Source: Glutamicibacter creatinolyticus
Lineage (GTDB): Bacteria > Actinomycetota > Actinomycetes > Actinomycetales > Micrococcaceae
NCBI RefSeq assembly: GCF_006094275.1
Contig: NZ_CP034412.1
Span: 248,001 to 312,000, forward strand
Length of the DNA stretch: 64,000 nucleotides
Reading direction: 5' to 3'
A program made the position numbers and the translations under genes. Each line of letters opens with the position of its first letter. Within the stretch, counting starts at the first letter, position 1. Below, piece by piece: positions 8,511-17,718 of the stretch. The notes beneath the pieces were generated by a model. The model saw only the letters and a program-made list of their open reading frames with translations. It was not told the origin of the DNA and did not search any database.

Positions 8511-9587
8511 ATGGAACTCGCCCAAGCTGCCGACAAGCCTCAGAGCGTAACACCGGCCCCCGCGGGCCCTGATGCTGTAGCATCCAAAGCCCAGCAGCCG
8601 AACCCGTTCGCCCAGAAATCCCAATCCCACACCGTTCCCGCACCGGACGGGGCACCGGCAACCCGGCGCGAAGCCCGCCAAAGCTTCCTCACCCAGGAAC
8701 AAGTTGAAGAACCGGCCACCCAAGGCTGGCGCGGCACCGTGACCCGCCTCGGTATCCGTATGACACCCAGCGAGGCCGAACGCGCCGAACGTGCCGATGT
8801 GCAAGCCGTGAGCCAGCACTGGCCAGGGCCACGCACTATCGCCATCGTGAACGGCAAAGGTGGAGCAGGTAAAACCCCCACCACCGTGTTGCTCAGTGCG
8901 ATCTTCGCCCGCTACGGCGGAGCCGGGGTACTGGCCTGGGATAACAATCAAACCAGAGGAACTTTGGGCTGGCGTACCGAACAAGGCCCGCACGAAACGA
9001 CCTTGTTGGAGCTGCTGCCCGAATCCGAAAAACTCTTAGGCACTGGGGCGCAATCAGCAGACCTCGCGCATTTCGTGCACCACCAGACCCGCGATCGGTT
9101 CGACGTGCTGCGCTCCAAGCCGATGGAGCTGGCCAGCGCGCAGCGCGTAGACGCGGCCGATGTGGACGCGATCCACCGGGTGGCTTCAAAGTATTACCGG
9201 CTGATCTTCATTGACTCGGGCAATGACGAGTCAGATCCGATGTGGCGGCGCATGATCGACCACACCGATCAGCTCGTTGTGGCCACCACGACCCGAGATG
9301 ACCACGCCGAAGCCGGCGCACTACTGCTCGAAGCGCTCGCTCAGCAGAACGACAAAGCCCACGCCCTGGCACAGAACGCCGTAGCCGTGGTAACCCAAGC
9401 TGATTCCAAGGCCACCGCCGCCGACGTGAAGCGCGTCGCAGACGGTTACCAGACCCTGGCCCGTGATGTGGCAACGATCCCATTTGATCCAGCAATGGTA
9501 GATGGGATCCTGCGCTACGACGCGCTACGCCCGAGCACGCAGCGCGCATGGCTGGCAGCGGGTGCCGCAGTCGCAAGAGGGTTGTAG
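8511..9587 (+). CDS. ParA/MinD-like ATPase of a conjugative-element type
   Basis: 358 residues from an ATG with GGAGG 8 nt upstream. The first 100 residues are Pro/Ala/Gln-rich and probably disordered. They are followed by a short conserved WRGTVTRLGIRMTPSEAE segment and a deviant Walker A motif (NGKGGAGKTPTT, residues 114-125), WDNNQTRGTLGW, and a Walker B-like LIFIDSG. This subtype of ParA-like protein is typical of actinobacterial conjugative or plasmid modules; the divergent coupling-protein fragment next door supports that origin. Its cargo is unknown. No ParB or parS-like repeat array was seen nearby, so it may now be an orphan. Confidence 0.8.
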   Translation: MELAQAADKPQSVTPAPAGPDAVASKAQQPNPFAQKSQSHTVPAPDGAPATRREARQSFLTQEQVEEPATQGWRGTVTRLGIRMTPSEAERAERADVQAVSQHWPGPRTIAIVNGKGGAGKTPTTVLLSAIFARYGGAGVLAWDNNQTRGTLGWRTEQGPHETTLLELLPESEKLLGTGAQSADLAHFVHHQTRDRFDVLRSKPMELASAQRVDAADVDAIHRVASKYYRLIFIDSGNDESDPMWRRMIDHTDQLVVATTTRDDHAEAGALLLEALAQQNDKAHALAQNAVAVVTQADSKATAADVKRVADGYQTLARDVATIPFDPAMVDGILRYDALRPSTQRAWLAAGAAVARGL

Positions 9588-9754
9588 AAACTTTTCTAAA
9601 GGATGCAGGAAGTTTAGCGGGAAGCCGGAGGCATCATAGAACGGAAAGAACAGCGGTTCCCCTCTGCCTGTTGAGTTTCTTCCCTCTCTACTCATAGGAA
9701 GCTAGTAGAAGTCGAATAAAGGTTCAAGCGTTTTTCCGTGCCTCGTTAAAGCAA

Positions 9755-9789
9755 AAGCTGGGTCGCCACCCTTGGTAGCAACCCAGCTT
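9755..9789 (-). terminator. Terminator downstream of the immunity-like gene
   Basis: A 9-bp perfect stem (AAGCTGGGT and its complement) with a 17-nt loop. On the minus strand it is followed by TTGCTTTAA, giving a modest U-rich tail. It sits 18 bp past the stop of the gene ending at 9808. Confidence 0.55.
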
Positions 9790-9807
9790 CAGTGAGCCGA
9801 GGATTCC

Positions 9808-10347
9808 TTAGCGTGAATGCTTCCGTTCAAGGAACTGATGACGCAACGAGTTCACGGACTGGAGGGCTTGGCTTTCGTCGGTTCCAATGTTTTCTTCGAC
9901 CCACGTGTAGTAGCGGTAAGCTTCATCCAGGATTCCCGGAATAAAGTCGTCGGGATCAACAATGTTTGTTTGGCGATTAACAGTGAAAAGTGTCGATCGT
10001 CCCTTCACTTCCAGTCGAAGTGGCACTGGCTGGCTAGGAAACAGCCTTTCAGCTGACCCCTTCTCCATGAACTCCTCTACAAGCTCGAGGAGCTCAAACC
10101 AGATTCCTGTAACCTCATCCCACAGGTCACCTGAGATCAAATCGATCCCGTAGTAAGACAGAGAAAGAAAACCTTCACTGCCGTAGGGATTCTCTTTGAG
10201 TCGATTCCGCCATATCTCGGCGGCCCGTTCGGGTTCCTGAAACATACTTACCAAGTAGTTTTCGGGATTAGCGACGAAATCATCGAGATCCGTGACCGTC
10301 TGCGGAACCAGAATGTATGGTTCGCTATATACAGCTTGTTCTTTCAT
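9808..10347 (-). CDS. Probable immunity protein to the adjacent secreted toxin
   Basis: 179 residues, acidic, no signal peptide or membrane segment, so cytoplasmic. I do not recognise a named family. The assignment rests on context: it begins 13 nt downstream of the stop of a secreted protein with a nuclease-like C-terminus, on the same strand, the usual toxin-immunity arrangement. The frame is open 17 codons further upstream into the toxin gene, but the ATG at 10345-10347 has AAGGTGAG directly in front and avoids the overlap, so I prefer it. The body is rich in aromatic and acidic residues (for example GIWFELLELVEEFMEKG). Confidence 0.6.
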   Translation of the reverse strand: MKEQAVYSEPYILVPQTVTDLDDFVANPENYLVSMFQEPERAAEIWRNRLKENPYGSEGFLSLSYYGIDLISGDLWDEVTGIWFELLELVEEFMEKGSAERLFPSQPVPLRLEVKGRSTLFTVNRQTNIVDPDDFIPGILDEAYRYYTWVEENIGTDESQALQSVNSLRHQFLERKHSR

Positions 10348-10360
10348 CTCACCTTGATTC

Positions 10361-11500
10361 TTATCGCGGGTAGAATTGGACAACTCGACCTCTGTCAATG
10401 ACCATTTTGTACTTCACGTTGTTATAGGTTCCTTCGAGCTGTATTCGCTTGTTGGTTCCACCGCTTTTCAGTTTACTTTGGTTCTGCTTCATGGCGCCAT
10501 GAACCAGATTTCGTACATCATTGACTGACATCTTCGGATTGAAAAATGTTTGGCTACTCTTAGAAGAACCATCCCAATACTTAGGATGATGCCGCTGAAG
10601 AATATGCTTCATTCCGCTCTTATCAAGTTTGAACGTATGTGAACCCGTTCTGTAAGAAAGGGTCTTGAAGGAAGACAACGCGTTGACAACTCGTGAAGCG
10701 GGAGCCTTAGCGTACTTGACGGTCTTGGAGCCTACCTTGATTACGATGCTGGTAACCCTGATAGCGACAATAATTGCTGGGATCCAAAACGGATCAGCTA
10801 CGACGGGGTAATCATGGTCTTCCCCAATGTCTACTTTTTGGACCAAGTCACCATCGTGAAGCTCATACCAAGTTTTGACTGTTTCGCCACTTGCATCAAC
10901 TGCCCATGCAGGTTCGAATCGACTGGTCAGGACGTTTTCGTTTTCATCGGGGAAAGATTGAAAGACGTCTACTCCGCCATCTTCGGCAATCTCAGCGAAT
11001 GACCCTTCCGGTAGCCCCAATTCATACCGGAACTCATGAGGCGCATCGGCGTCGTGAATAATTGTCTGGGCACGTATAGCTCCGTCGTTATGAGTCCGCA
11101 GTGCGAGATCTATTTCATCATCGCTGAATACAGCAGTGCCATCTTCGAGCATCTGCGCATCATTTGGCGCACTCTCAATGGGCAATCCGAAGCTGAACTC
11201 TTGTTCCGCATTCTCTGCACCAACTACAAGCGATTTACCTTCTTCAGTTGCTTGGACGAATACCGCGCCTCCCTCGGTCCCGAACTCCAGGACTTCAGAG
11301 TTCAGCGTCGGTTCAACTAAATTGCCTTCAGTTTCTCCCACTGCCACTAAAGCATCTGACAGGAGCTCTTGGGTAGTTACTTGGCTCGGCTCGGAGGGAT
11401 CCGCGAGGCTGGCTGATGTTGCAGTTACAGAGACTGCGCAGGCGATGGCCATCGCCGATAGGAGCCGAGAACGAGTCCGGCGAAACAAAGTGCTATTCAT
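10361..11500 (-). CDS. Secreted polymorphic-toxin-like protein with C-terminal nuclease-like domain
   Basis: 379 residues. A Sec signal peptide is clear: RRTRSR, a hydrophobic stretch, then a cleavage site near SLA-D at residues 31-34. A beta-rich leader region follows, with DADAPHEFRYELGLPEG, WAVDASGE and the hinge YPVVADP. After a hydrophobic segment (IPAIIVAIRVTSIVIKVG) comes a C-terminal domain with GMKHILQRHHPKYWDG, QTFFNPKMSVNDV and a closing FYPR. The His-rich KHILQRHHP and the ending resemble small RNase-type toxin domains (BECR-like fold); that is inference from pattern, with no search run. The adjacent acidic gene is the likely immunity factor. AT-richer than the core genes. Confidence 0.65.
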   Translation of the reverse strand: MNSTLFRRTRSRLLSAMAIACAVSVTATSASLADPSEPSQVTTQELLSDALVAVGETEGNLVEPTLNSEVLEFGTEGGAVFVQATEEGKSLVVGAENAEQEFSFGLPIESAPNDAQMLEDGTAVFSDDEIDLALRTHNDGAIRAQTIIHDADAPHEFRYELGLPEGSFAEIAEDGGVDVFQSFPDENENVLTSRFEPAWAVDASGETVKTWYELHDGDLVQKVDIGEDHDYPVVADPFWIPAIIVAIRVTSIVIKVGSKTVKYAKAPASRVVNALSSFKTLSYRTGSHTFKLDKSGMKHILQRHHPKYWDGSSKSSQTFFNPKMSVNDVRNLVHGAMKQNQSKLKSGGTNKRIQLEGTYNNVKYKMVIDRGRVVQFYPR

Positions 11501-11916
11501 TTTTCTTCTTTCCTATGCACCGAGTGAATACCGGATGCATGGTTGTGGCATGCCTAGGAATATCCAGCGACTTTGCATTCAAGTCAGATGCCAATGCATC
11601 CAGAGCATCACTCGGGACACGGGATTCCCCAAAAATCCCTACTCAGACCAATATGAGTCGCTATAAGAGATAGTAATGGTTTTAAAGCCGATACAGTGGG
11701 TTTTTTGTGAAAAGGAGAGAGCTTTCGCGCAAAGGGTGCACTTGCCTACCGGGAATTAGGGCCGTTCGCTGGAAAGGTGGTCTCGGCAGATCCGACAGTT
11801 GAGTGAGAATTCGACTGTGCATCGGTATTGACGAGGAGTTGTTTGGATACTACTTGCAGAGCCGATAACCGACGTTATGTAAAGTATCGCTTGCCGGAGA
11901 CGTAGGCGAAATATAC
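11501..11916. other. AT-richer spacer between two divergent secreted-protein genes
   Basis: 416 bp holding the promoter of the leftward toxin-like gene and the region where the rightward paralogue would need its signal peptide. No intact leader frame is present. Only short unrecognised reading frames occur, so the region is probably decayed. Confidence 0.4.
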
Positions 11917-12895
11917 TTGTTTATCGTCAGACAGAGAGCTGCAGATCGAGACTACGAAGCAATAAGGCTCTCGAAGTCCCTTTCAGTAAAAAATTCGAGC
12001 ATCAGCTCAGCAACTGAATCTGCACCATCGGGCAGTAGTTTTGGTTCAGAGCGGTCATCTCAAGGCCGAACCACCATCAATTCAGACCCCGAGCTTCCTC
12101 TGATTTATGAGCCCGAAGGCTCCGATTACATCGTTGGAATCAACCTGCCATCCGACCTGGATCTAACCGACGGCGTAAAGCTTGATTCTGCGGTGGCATT
12201 CCAAGATGCTAAATCCGGCGTAGTCGTTACTGCCGAAAGCGTGGAAGGTGGAGCGCGCGTCCACACCGTCCTGGAAGACGCAGATTCGCCTCATTCCTTC
12301 TCCTATGCATTAGACCTTCCGTCCGGAACTTCCCATCATCAGTATGATGACGGATCGATCGTTTTCACTCACGGCGGCGGCGCGGTTGTTTCGATGGTCG
12401 CCCCTCCGTGGGCAAAAGATGCTACCGGAAAATCGATACCAACCCAGATTTCCTTCGAGGGTGGTGCGCTGACCCAGGTGGTATATCCAGAAAAGGGTTA
12501 AGAGCGTGACCTACCCAATTGTTGCCGACCCATACATGGGGCGGACGCTTTTCGGTAGCTTCAACACCTCAAAGCGCTGGAAGAGCCAAGTGGTCTATTC
12601 GGGCACAAAAACAAAATGGGGCCAGGACATCCACAACGGTTCAGCTGGAGACGCAGCAGGCTGGGTTGGCGGCGTGATTGCCGGCCAGGGCATCATGCAC
12701 AACGAAGGTTGGGCAGAATGGAAGAAGCGCTTTGGGTCAACCACAATGACCAACACGGCCACGCTCTATCAGCAATACAGCTGCCACATCCTTGGCGGAT
12801 TCTATAACTGGGCCGGAGACCGGAACCTTGAGCGGGCCCGATCGAATAACTCGGGCTGGGGTTGGAACGTAGCGTTCCACCATTGCAACTGGTAA
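11917..12895 (+). pseudogene. Frameshifted, 5'-truncated paralogue of the secreted leader-domain protein
   Basis: Two adjacent frames read as one protein if joined near 12495-12505. The first (TTG at 11917 to 12501) has DADSPHSFSYALDLPSG, then PPWAKDATGK and ends ALTQVVYPEKG. The second (GTG at 12506 to 12895) continues at once with TYPIVADP. The same elements occur in the same order in the toxin-like gene at 10361-11500, so the two are paralogues with different C-terminal ends. This C-terminus (EGWAEWKKRFGS, YSCHILGG, HHCNW) vaguely recalls DUF2599-type secreted proteins. No signal peptide is present. A single base in the AAAAGGG run would explain the shift; sequencing error is possible. Confidence 0.6.
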
Positions 12896-12904
12896 CAACC
12901 ACGC

Positions 12905-12956
12905 ATAAAGTAAGAGCGACTTGAAACCCTTGGGCATCAAGTCGCTTTTACTTTAT
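12905..12956. terminator. Strong bidirectional terminator
   Basis: A 20-bp nearly perfect inverted repeat (arms 12905-12924 and 12937-12956, loop of 12 nt). The A/T-rich outer part gives a U-tract in either direction (TTTTACTTTAT on the plus strand). It separates the rightward pseudogene from the leftward small membrane protein and serves both. Confidence 0.8.
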
Positions 12957-12962
12957 CTGAAT

Positions 12963-13223
12963 CTAACGTACCCGCAACGCCAAGTTGGACTGAATGCGCG
13001 GTGCGAACCATAGTGCGACCAAACTCGCAACAACAACGACAAGACCTGCGATCAACAGGATAGATCCACCAGCCGCCAGAGGGCATCCCATTGCTGAATC
13101 CTCTTCGGCGCACCTTGCCCATGGCTGGAACACAGCCAGAACAACAATGCTCACGCCCAATCCCAGTAAAACAAGGAGACCGATTACCAGTGCGGCCAGT
13201 GACATGGGTTCACGCTTCCGCAT
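12963..13223 (-). CDS. Small membrane protein with two transmembrane segments
   Basis: 86 residues from the ATG at 13221-13223, which has AAAGGAG 5 nt upstream; a longer frame to 13259 exists but lacks a ribosome site. Two hydrophobic helices (LAALVIGLLVLLGLGVSIVV and SILLIAGLVVVVASLVALWF) flank an extracytoplasmic loop with two Cys that could pair. I do not recognise the family. It stands alone, sharing a terminator with the pseudogene on its left. Confidence 0.65.
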   Translation of the reverse strand: MRKREPMSLAALVIGLLVLLGLGVSIVVLAVFQPWARCAEEDSAMGCPLAAGGSILLIAGLVVVVASLVALWFAPRIQSNLALRVR

Positions 13224-13712
13224 CGTGGCTCCTTTCAAATCTTGTTTGCAGCAATACACATAATTTAAGCATCTGGTGAAAATTATACCTTCCCACGTAT
13301 ATGTTTTAGTAGCTTTCAGGTCTGCCGCAGGAGAAGCCAGCAGTTCGTGTCAGGCCTTTAGAGACAGGTTCCTGCCCAACATCTCCTCGAATTCGACTAG
13401 AGCCAAACGCCCGCCTCGATGTCTTTTAACAGGCCGTAAAGCATGGAATCGGCCTCACGTTGCCTAGGCGGACTCATACAAGGTTCCCTGCGATTCGAGC
13501 TACGCAATCTCACCTGGTGGGGGTATTCGCCCTGGGTTAGGTCATGAAGCACATGGATCTCGAAAAGATGATCGGCGTGCACCCGTCAGGGGCGGCACAG
13601 CCTCCCCGGGCGAATATTTGAGAGATGTGAAGGTGCAAGCCCCGAGGAACCATTGGTTTTTCGGAGCTCGTGTGTTTGCTGTCTGCTGCACTTCAACACC
13701 TTAGAGGAATTC
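13224..13712. other. Intergenic region without recognisable genes
   Basis: 489 bp. It holds the promoter for the small membrane protein at its left end. Short open frames on both strands show no family resemblance and irregular codon use. I see no RNA gene or repeat here. Confidence 0.4.
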
Positions 13713-13922
13713 ATGACCAAGGCCTACACCCATACTCTGGCCGCTAGCGAAATCGAACATGAGCTCACGTTGGACGATGTCGCCGCCCAGCTGCCTCGGC
13801 GCGCTTTCATCGACAATGGCCAAGCAGTGGTTTTACTGAAAGATGTGGGCTCTGCGTTGGTCAGCAGCACGGCACGCTGCGTGTTCGCCGGAAGCCCTGC
13901 ATCCTTTGCCCGGGTTGAATAA
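13713..13922 (+). CDS. Small hypothetical protein, possibly a truncated remnant
   Basis: 69 residues from an ATG with AGAGGA upstream. The first 50 residues (TKAYTHTLAASEIEHELTL, then AAQLPRRAFIDNGQAVVLLK) look like real coding sequence. The tail (SSTARCVFAGSPASF) looks like random continuation, so the gene may have lost its natural 3' part. I do not recognise it. Confidence 0.35.
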   Translation: MTKAYTHTLAASEIEHELTLDDVAAQLPRRAFIDNGQAVVLLKDVGSALVSSTARCVFAGSPASFARVE

Positions 13923-14153
13923 GCTGGGGATGCCGGTTTACCGACGCAAAAGCTCCAACCAGATCTAAACAGCTACACCCCGCAGCTCCAAGAAAGGCCA
14001 TATTCCCAATGGCCCGCACCCCGTCTTTGAACCCGACCGATACTATCGGCGACCTTAAGGCAAACGTTCCCTCCGTTGACGACGATTCCTTTGCCTTCGA
14101 CATGCTGAGCTTGGCTGAAAACTTGCTATGGATGCACGCCTTGGCTCTCGTCA

Positions 14154-14327
14154 ATGAGCAAGAACTTCCCGAGAGTCGTAGGGCTAGTGGCCGGGTTGCT
14201 TGTCCCGTTCGGCTCATTCACGCGGTTCATAGTCGTAGCATTTTTCATGCTCATCGGTGGTGTGGTCGGCTGGTTCTTGCAGACGCGAGTCGACTGGGAG
14301 CGTGTTTTTATTAACCGTCGGAGGTAA
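14154..14327 (+). CDS. Small DUF2273-like integral membrane protein
   Basis: 57 residues: MSKNFPRVVGLVAGLLVPFG, then a second hydrophobic stretch (FIVVAFFMLIGGVVGWFLQ) and a basic end (RVDWERVFINRRR). The two-helix hairpin with a Gly-rich second helix and a short Arg-rich tail matches the DUF2273 small membrane proteins found inside Asp23/Gls24 envelope-stress gene clusters. A GGAGGT overlaps the stop codon and would have served the next gene, whose readable remains are Asp23-like. An overlapping frame from 14009 (starting MARTPSLNPTDTIGDLKAN) could be the remains of the gene before it. Confidence 0.45.
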   Translation: MSKNFPRVVGLVAGLLVPFGSFTRFIVVAFFMLIGGVVGWFLQTRVDWERVFINRRR

Positions 14328-14329
14328 CT

Positions 14330-14449
14330 CTCAAGGCAACAGATAACAATCGCGCAGGTGTAACGACTATAGATACGCAGGTGTATTCGAAAATTGCCGC
14401 TAAGGCAGCTTCGAAAGTTCCCGGAGTCGGCGCCAGTTCCGGCGGCTGA
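14330..14449 (+). pseudogene. Asp23/Gls24-like fragment without start codon
   Basis: About 39 residues are readable directly after the DUF2273-like gene: KATDNNRAGVTTIDTQVYSK, then IAAKAASKVPGVGASSGG and a TGA. This is the characteristic beginning of Asp23/Gls24 proteins (GVTTI..., KIA...A...V.GV). No ATG, GTG or TTG sits at the right distance from the GGAGGT at 14320-14325; the codon in start position is CTC. The rest of the protein is missing after the TGA. A later in-frame stretch near 14600-14720 could belong to a following lost gene. Confidence 0.4.
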
Positions 14450-14708
14450 ATATCATTCGGGAAACTCTGATTCCAGAGTTGGAACAGGCCCTCGGTGCTC
14501 AGTTCATAGAAAAGCACATCAGCATTGGTTTTCTCCCCAAGAAAGCCGAACCCATCAACAAAACAACATTGACTGTGTAAGTTCTGGCCGAACCTTCTGG
14601 GATGAAACGACACGGATCTCCCAAACAAGACCAAAGACGAAGCCCGGGTCGCAAACACGACCAAAGAACGGGTACGTGAAACTCCTGTTTTCCGTGAATC
14701 ATTGATAC

Positions 14709-14750
14709 AAGAGGTTCTTGGCACTCTCAGCAGAGTGGCAAGGACCTCTT
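14709..14750 (+). terminator. Rho-independent terminator
   Basis: A long hairpin with arms AAGAGGTTCTTGGCACTCT and its imperfect complement, a 4-nt loop and a following ATTTT tail on the plus strand. It probably once ended the decayed rightward Asp23-like gene group. Confidence 0.65.
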
Positions 14751-15343
14751 ATTTTCCGGGGCTTCCAGGTCCATTTGGGGGGTTGGACATGAAAGTTAGA
14801 CCACTGTACTGGTTTCGACTAGGGGGAACGAAACCAAACGCCCGGTTTGGTCTGTGGCCAGGCTAGCAATGAATCTGGCTACATGGAATAAAAACTGTAG
14901 AGAACCTCGACATGAGTGCGACGGGCATCAAGCGCGATATGTCTTTCTACCTAAGAGTTGCAAGACGTCTCGTCATGCTCCTTGTCCCCGCTCCTAAACC
15001 CTTGAGAAAACAGCGATGGACGATTCTCGTAACTATGTGCTGCAACCGATCTCTTGAGTTCGTGTCACCATCGTTAGTTGCGAGACACCCTTCACGTACT
15101 AAGGTTCTGGCTGGTCAGATACGTCCGCGCTTCTACCAAAGCTCGGAACACAAATCTGCAGATTTAGGTTCTTCTCGCGGCAGAGGTGTCCGGGGATAAC
15201 CTCTATGTGGACCCCGTCCTTTCCATTGCACCCACCAAGTGACCAGTATCGGGGAAAGCACTCGGCGCATTGCGCCCAAGGGGACTGTGGCCATCACCTC
15301 CATATACAAGACGGGGCGGCTCACCCCTGAGAAGAGGGAAACG
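14751..15343. other. Intergenic region without recognisable genes
   Basis: About 590 bp between the degenerate Asp23-like remnants and the purL terminator. Short open frames (for example 14912-15199 rightward) show no family features. I see no RNA gene. Confidence 0.4.
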
Positions 15344-15382
15344 CAACGGCCCGTCTCCCCGCGAGGGGGAAACGGGCCATTG
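15344..15382 (-). terminator. Terminator of the purSQL operon
   Basis: A hairpin with GC-rich arms (CAACGGCCCGTCTCCCC at 15344-15360 paired with 15365-15382) and a tetraloop GCGA. It lies 20 bp beyond the purL stop and is followed on the minus strand by GCGTTTCCC. Confidence 0.75.
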
Positions 15383-15402
15383 CGCTAATGGGAGGGCGGC
15401 GA

Positions 15403-17718
15403 TTAACCGAAGTACTTCTCCATAGTGCCCTCGTGGGCCTCACGCAGTTCCTCCACCGAGGCGGTGAAGTGCCCCTGGACCTCCAGCGCATTGGACTCGG
15501 CGTCCACCACGCCGATCCGGGCCACGGTGATCCCGCGGGCGCTGGTCATGTCGTTGAAGCGCACTTCCTCGCTGCGCGGCACCGCGACCAGGGCGCGGGC
15601 CTGTGTTTCGGAGAACAGCGCAGTGAACGCGTCGATGCCATCACGAGCCATGATCTCATCCAGTGCCACCCGGGCACCCACGCCGTAGCGCAGCACCATC
15701 TCGGACAGCGCCGCGGCCAGGCCGCCTTCGGACAGGTCGTGCGCGGCGTCGATCATGCCGTCGCGGCTGGCGTTGATCAGCACCTGGCCCAGCGCCTTCT
15801 CCGCGGCCAGGTCCACCTTCGGCGGCAGACCGCCCAAGTGCCCGCGCAGGTTCGCGTACTCGGAGCCGTCCAGCTCATCCAGGGTCTTGCCGATCAGGTA
15901 GATCGCCTGCCCGTCGGCCTCGGCGCGCCACCCGGAGGGGGTGCGGCGGGCCACGTCATCCAGCTTGCCCAGGGTGGCGACCACCGGGGTCGGGTGGATG
16001 GCCTTCTCCCCGGTCTGGTTGTACAGCGACACGTTGCCGCCGGTGACCGGCACGCCCAGCTCCATGCAAGCGTCGGACAGCCCGCGGATGCCCTCGGCCA
16101 GCTGCCACATTACGTCCGGGTCCTCGGGGGAACCGTAGTTCAGGCAGTCGGAGACCGCCGCCGGGATGGCCCCGGAGGTGGCCACGTTGCGGTAGGACTC
16201 GGCCAGCGCCAGTTGAGCTCCTGCGTAAGGATCCAGGTAGGTGTAGCGGCCATTGGCGTCGGTGGCGATCGCCACCCCCAGCCCGCTCGCTTCGTCCACG
16301 CGCACCACGCCGGCATCATCCGGGGAGGCCAGCGCGGTGTTGCCACCCACGTAGCGGTCGTACTGGCGGGTGATCCAGGACTTGTCGCACAGGTTCGGGC
16401 TGGCAATCAGCTCCAGCACCGCCGCCTTGAGCTGCTCACCGGTGCCCGGCAGGTCCTGCCCGGCTGCGGAGGAGCGGAAGGTGTCGGCCTGCAGCGCATC
16501 CTGCCAGTCGGGGCGGGAGTATGGGCGGTCGTAGACCGGTCCGTCGTGGGCGACGGTCTTGGGGTCCACGTCCACGATCACTTCGCCGTTCCAGGTGATG
16601 ACCAGGCGGTTGGTGTCGGTGACCTCGCCCAGCCAGGAGTACTCCACGCCCCACTTGGCCATGACGGCCTCGAACGCCTCAACGTTCTCGGGGGAGACCA
16701 CCGCCATCATGCGTTCCTGGGACTCGGACATCAGGATTTCGCCCGGGGTCAGGGTCGAGTCGCGCAGCAGCACGCTGGTCAGCTCCACGTGCATGCCGCC
16801 CTCGCCGTTGGAGGCCAGCTCGCTGGTGGCGCAGGAGATGCCCGCGGCACCCAGGTCCTGGATGCCCTCGACCAGGGAGGCCTTGAACAGTTCCAGACAG
16901 CACTCGATGAGCACCTTCTCGGCGAACGGGTCACCGACCTGCACGGCCGGGCGCTTGGAGGGCTTGGAGTCGTCGAAGGACTCGGAGGCCAGCACGGAGG
17001 CGCCGCCGATCCCGTCCCCGCCGGTGCGTGCCCCGAAGAGCACCACCTTGTTGCCCACGCCCGAGGCGTTGGCCAGGCGCAGGTCCTCGTGGCGCAGCAC
17101 GCCCACGGCCAGCGCGTTGACCAGCGGGTTGCCCTGGTAGATCGGGTCGAACACGGTTTCCCCGCCGATGTTCGGCAGGCCCAGCGAATTGCCGTAGCCG
17201 CCGATGCCGGAGACCACCCCGTGCACCACACGCTGGGAATCCGGATGGTCGATGGCGCCGAAACGCAGCGGATCCATGACCGCCACCGGGCGGGCGCCCA
17301 TGGAGATGATGTCACGCACGATGCCGCCGATGCCGGTGGCCGCACCCTGGTAGGGCTCCACGTAGGAGGGGGAGTTGTGCGATTCGATCTTAAAGGTCAC
17401 GGCCCAGCCGTCGCCCAGGTCGGTCACGCCGGCGTTTTCGCCGATGCCGACCATCAGGTCCTTCTTCATCTCCTCGGTGACCTTCGCGCCGAACTGGCGC
17501 AGGTGGTTCTTCGTGGACTTGTAGGAGCAGTGCTCGGACCACATCACCGAGTACATCGCCAGCTCGGCGGCGGTGGGGCGCCGGCCCAGGATCTTGACGA
17601 TTTCGTCGAACTCGTTTTCCTTCAGGCCCAGTTCGGCCCAGGGCAGCTGAACCTGCGGGGTGGCCGAGGCATTCTCCACGGTGTCGATATTGAATTCCTG
17701 AGCGACGTCCTTGCTCAT
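15403..17718 (-). CDS. purL: Phosphoribosylformylglycinamidine synthase subunit II
   Basis: 771 residues, the length of the small-type PurL that works with separate PurS and PurQ. It converts FGAR to FGAM with ATP in step four of purine synthesis, using ammonia from PurQ. Visible marks include the N-terminal [16 protein letters not shown], the [19 protein letters not shown] loop, the GGAS and [13 protein letters not shown] segments and the two repeated AIRS-type halves. The start ATG overlaps the purQ stop (ATGA), so the genes are translationally coupled. The operon order is purS-purQ-purL, read leftward. Confidence 0.97.
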   Translation of the reverse strand: MSKDVAQEFNIDTVENASATPQVQLPWAELGLKENEFDEIVKILGRRPTAAELAMYSVMWSEHCSYKSTKNHLRQFGAKVTEEMKKDLMVGIGENAGVTDLGDGWAVTFKIESHNSPSYVEPYQGAATGIGGIVRDIISMGARPVAVMDPLRFGAIDHPDSQRVVHGVVSGIGGYGNSLGLPNIGGETVFDPIYQGNPLVNALAVGVLRHEDLRLANASGVGNKVVLFGARTGGDGIGGASVLASESFDDSKPSKRPAVQVGDPFAEKVLIECCLELFKASLVEGIQDLGAAGISCATSELASNGEGGMHVELTSVLLRDSTLTPGEILMSESQERMMAVVSPENVEAFEAVMAKWGVEYSWLGEVTDTNRLVITWNGEVIVDVDPKTVAHDGPVYDRPYSRPDWQDALQADTFRSSAAGQDLPGTGEQLKAAVLELIASPNLCDKSWITRQYDRYVGGNTALASPDDAGVVRVDEASGLGVAIATDANGRYTYLDPYAGAQLALAESYRNVATSGAIPAAVSDCLNYGSPEDPDVMWQLAEGIRGLSDACMELGVPVTGGNVSLYNQTGEKAIHPTPVVATLGKLDDVARRTPSGWRAEADGQAIYLIGKTLDELDGSEYANLRGHLGGLPPKVDLAAEKALGQVLINASRDGMIDAAHDLSEGGLAAALSEMVLRYGVGARVALDEIMARDGIDAFTALFSETQARALVAVPRSEEVRFNDMTSARGITVARIGVVDAESNALEVQGHFTASVEELREAHEGTMEKYFG

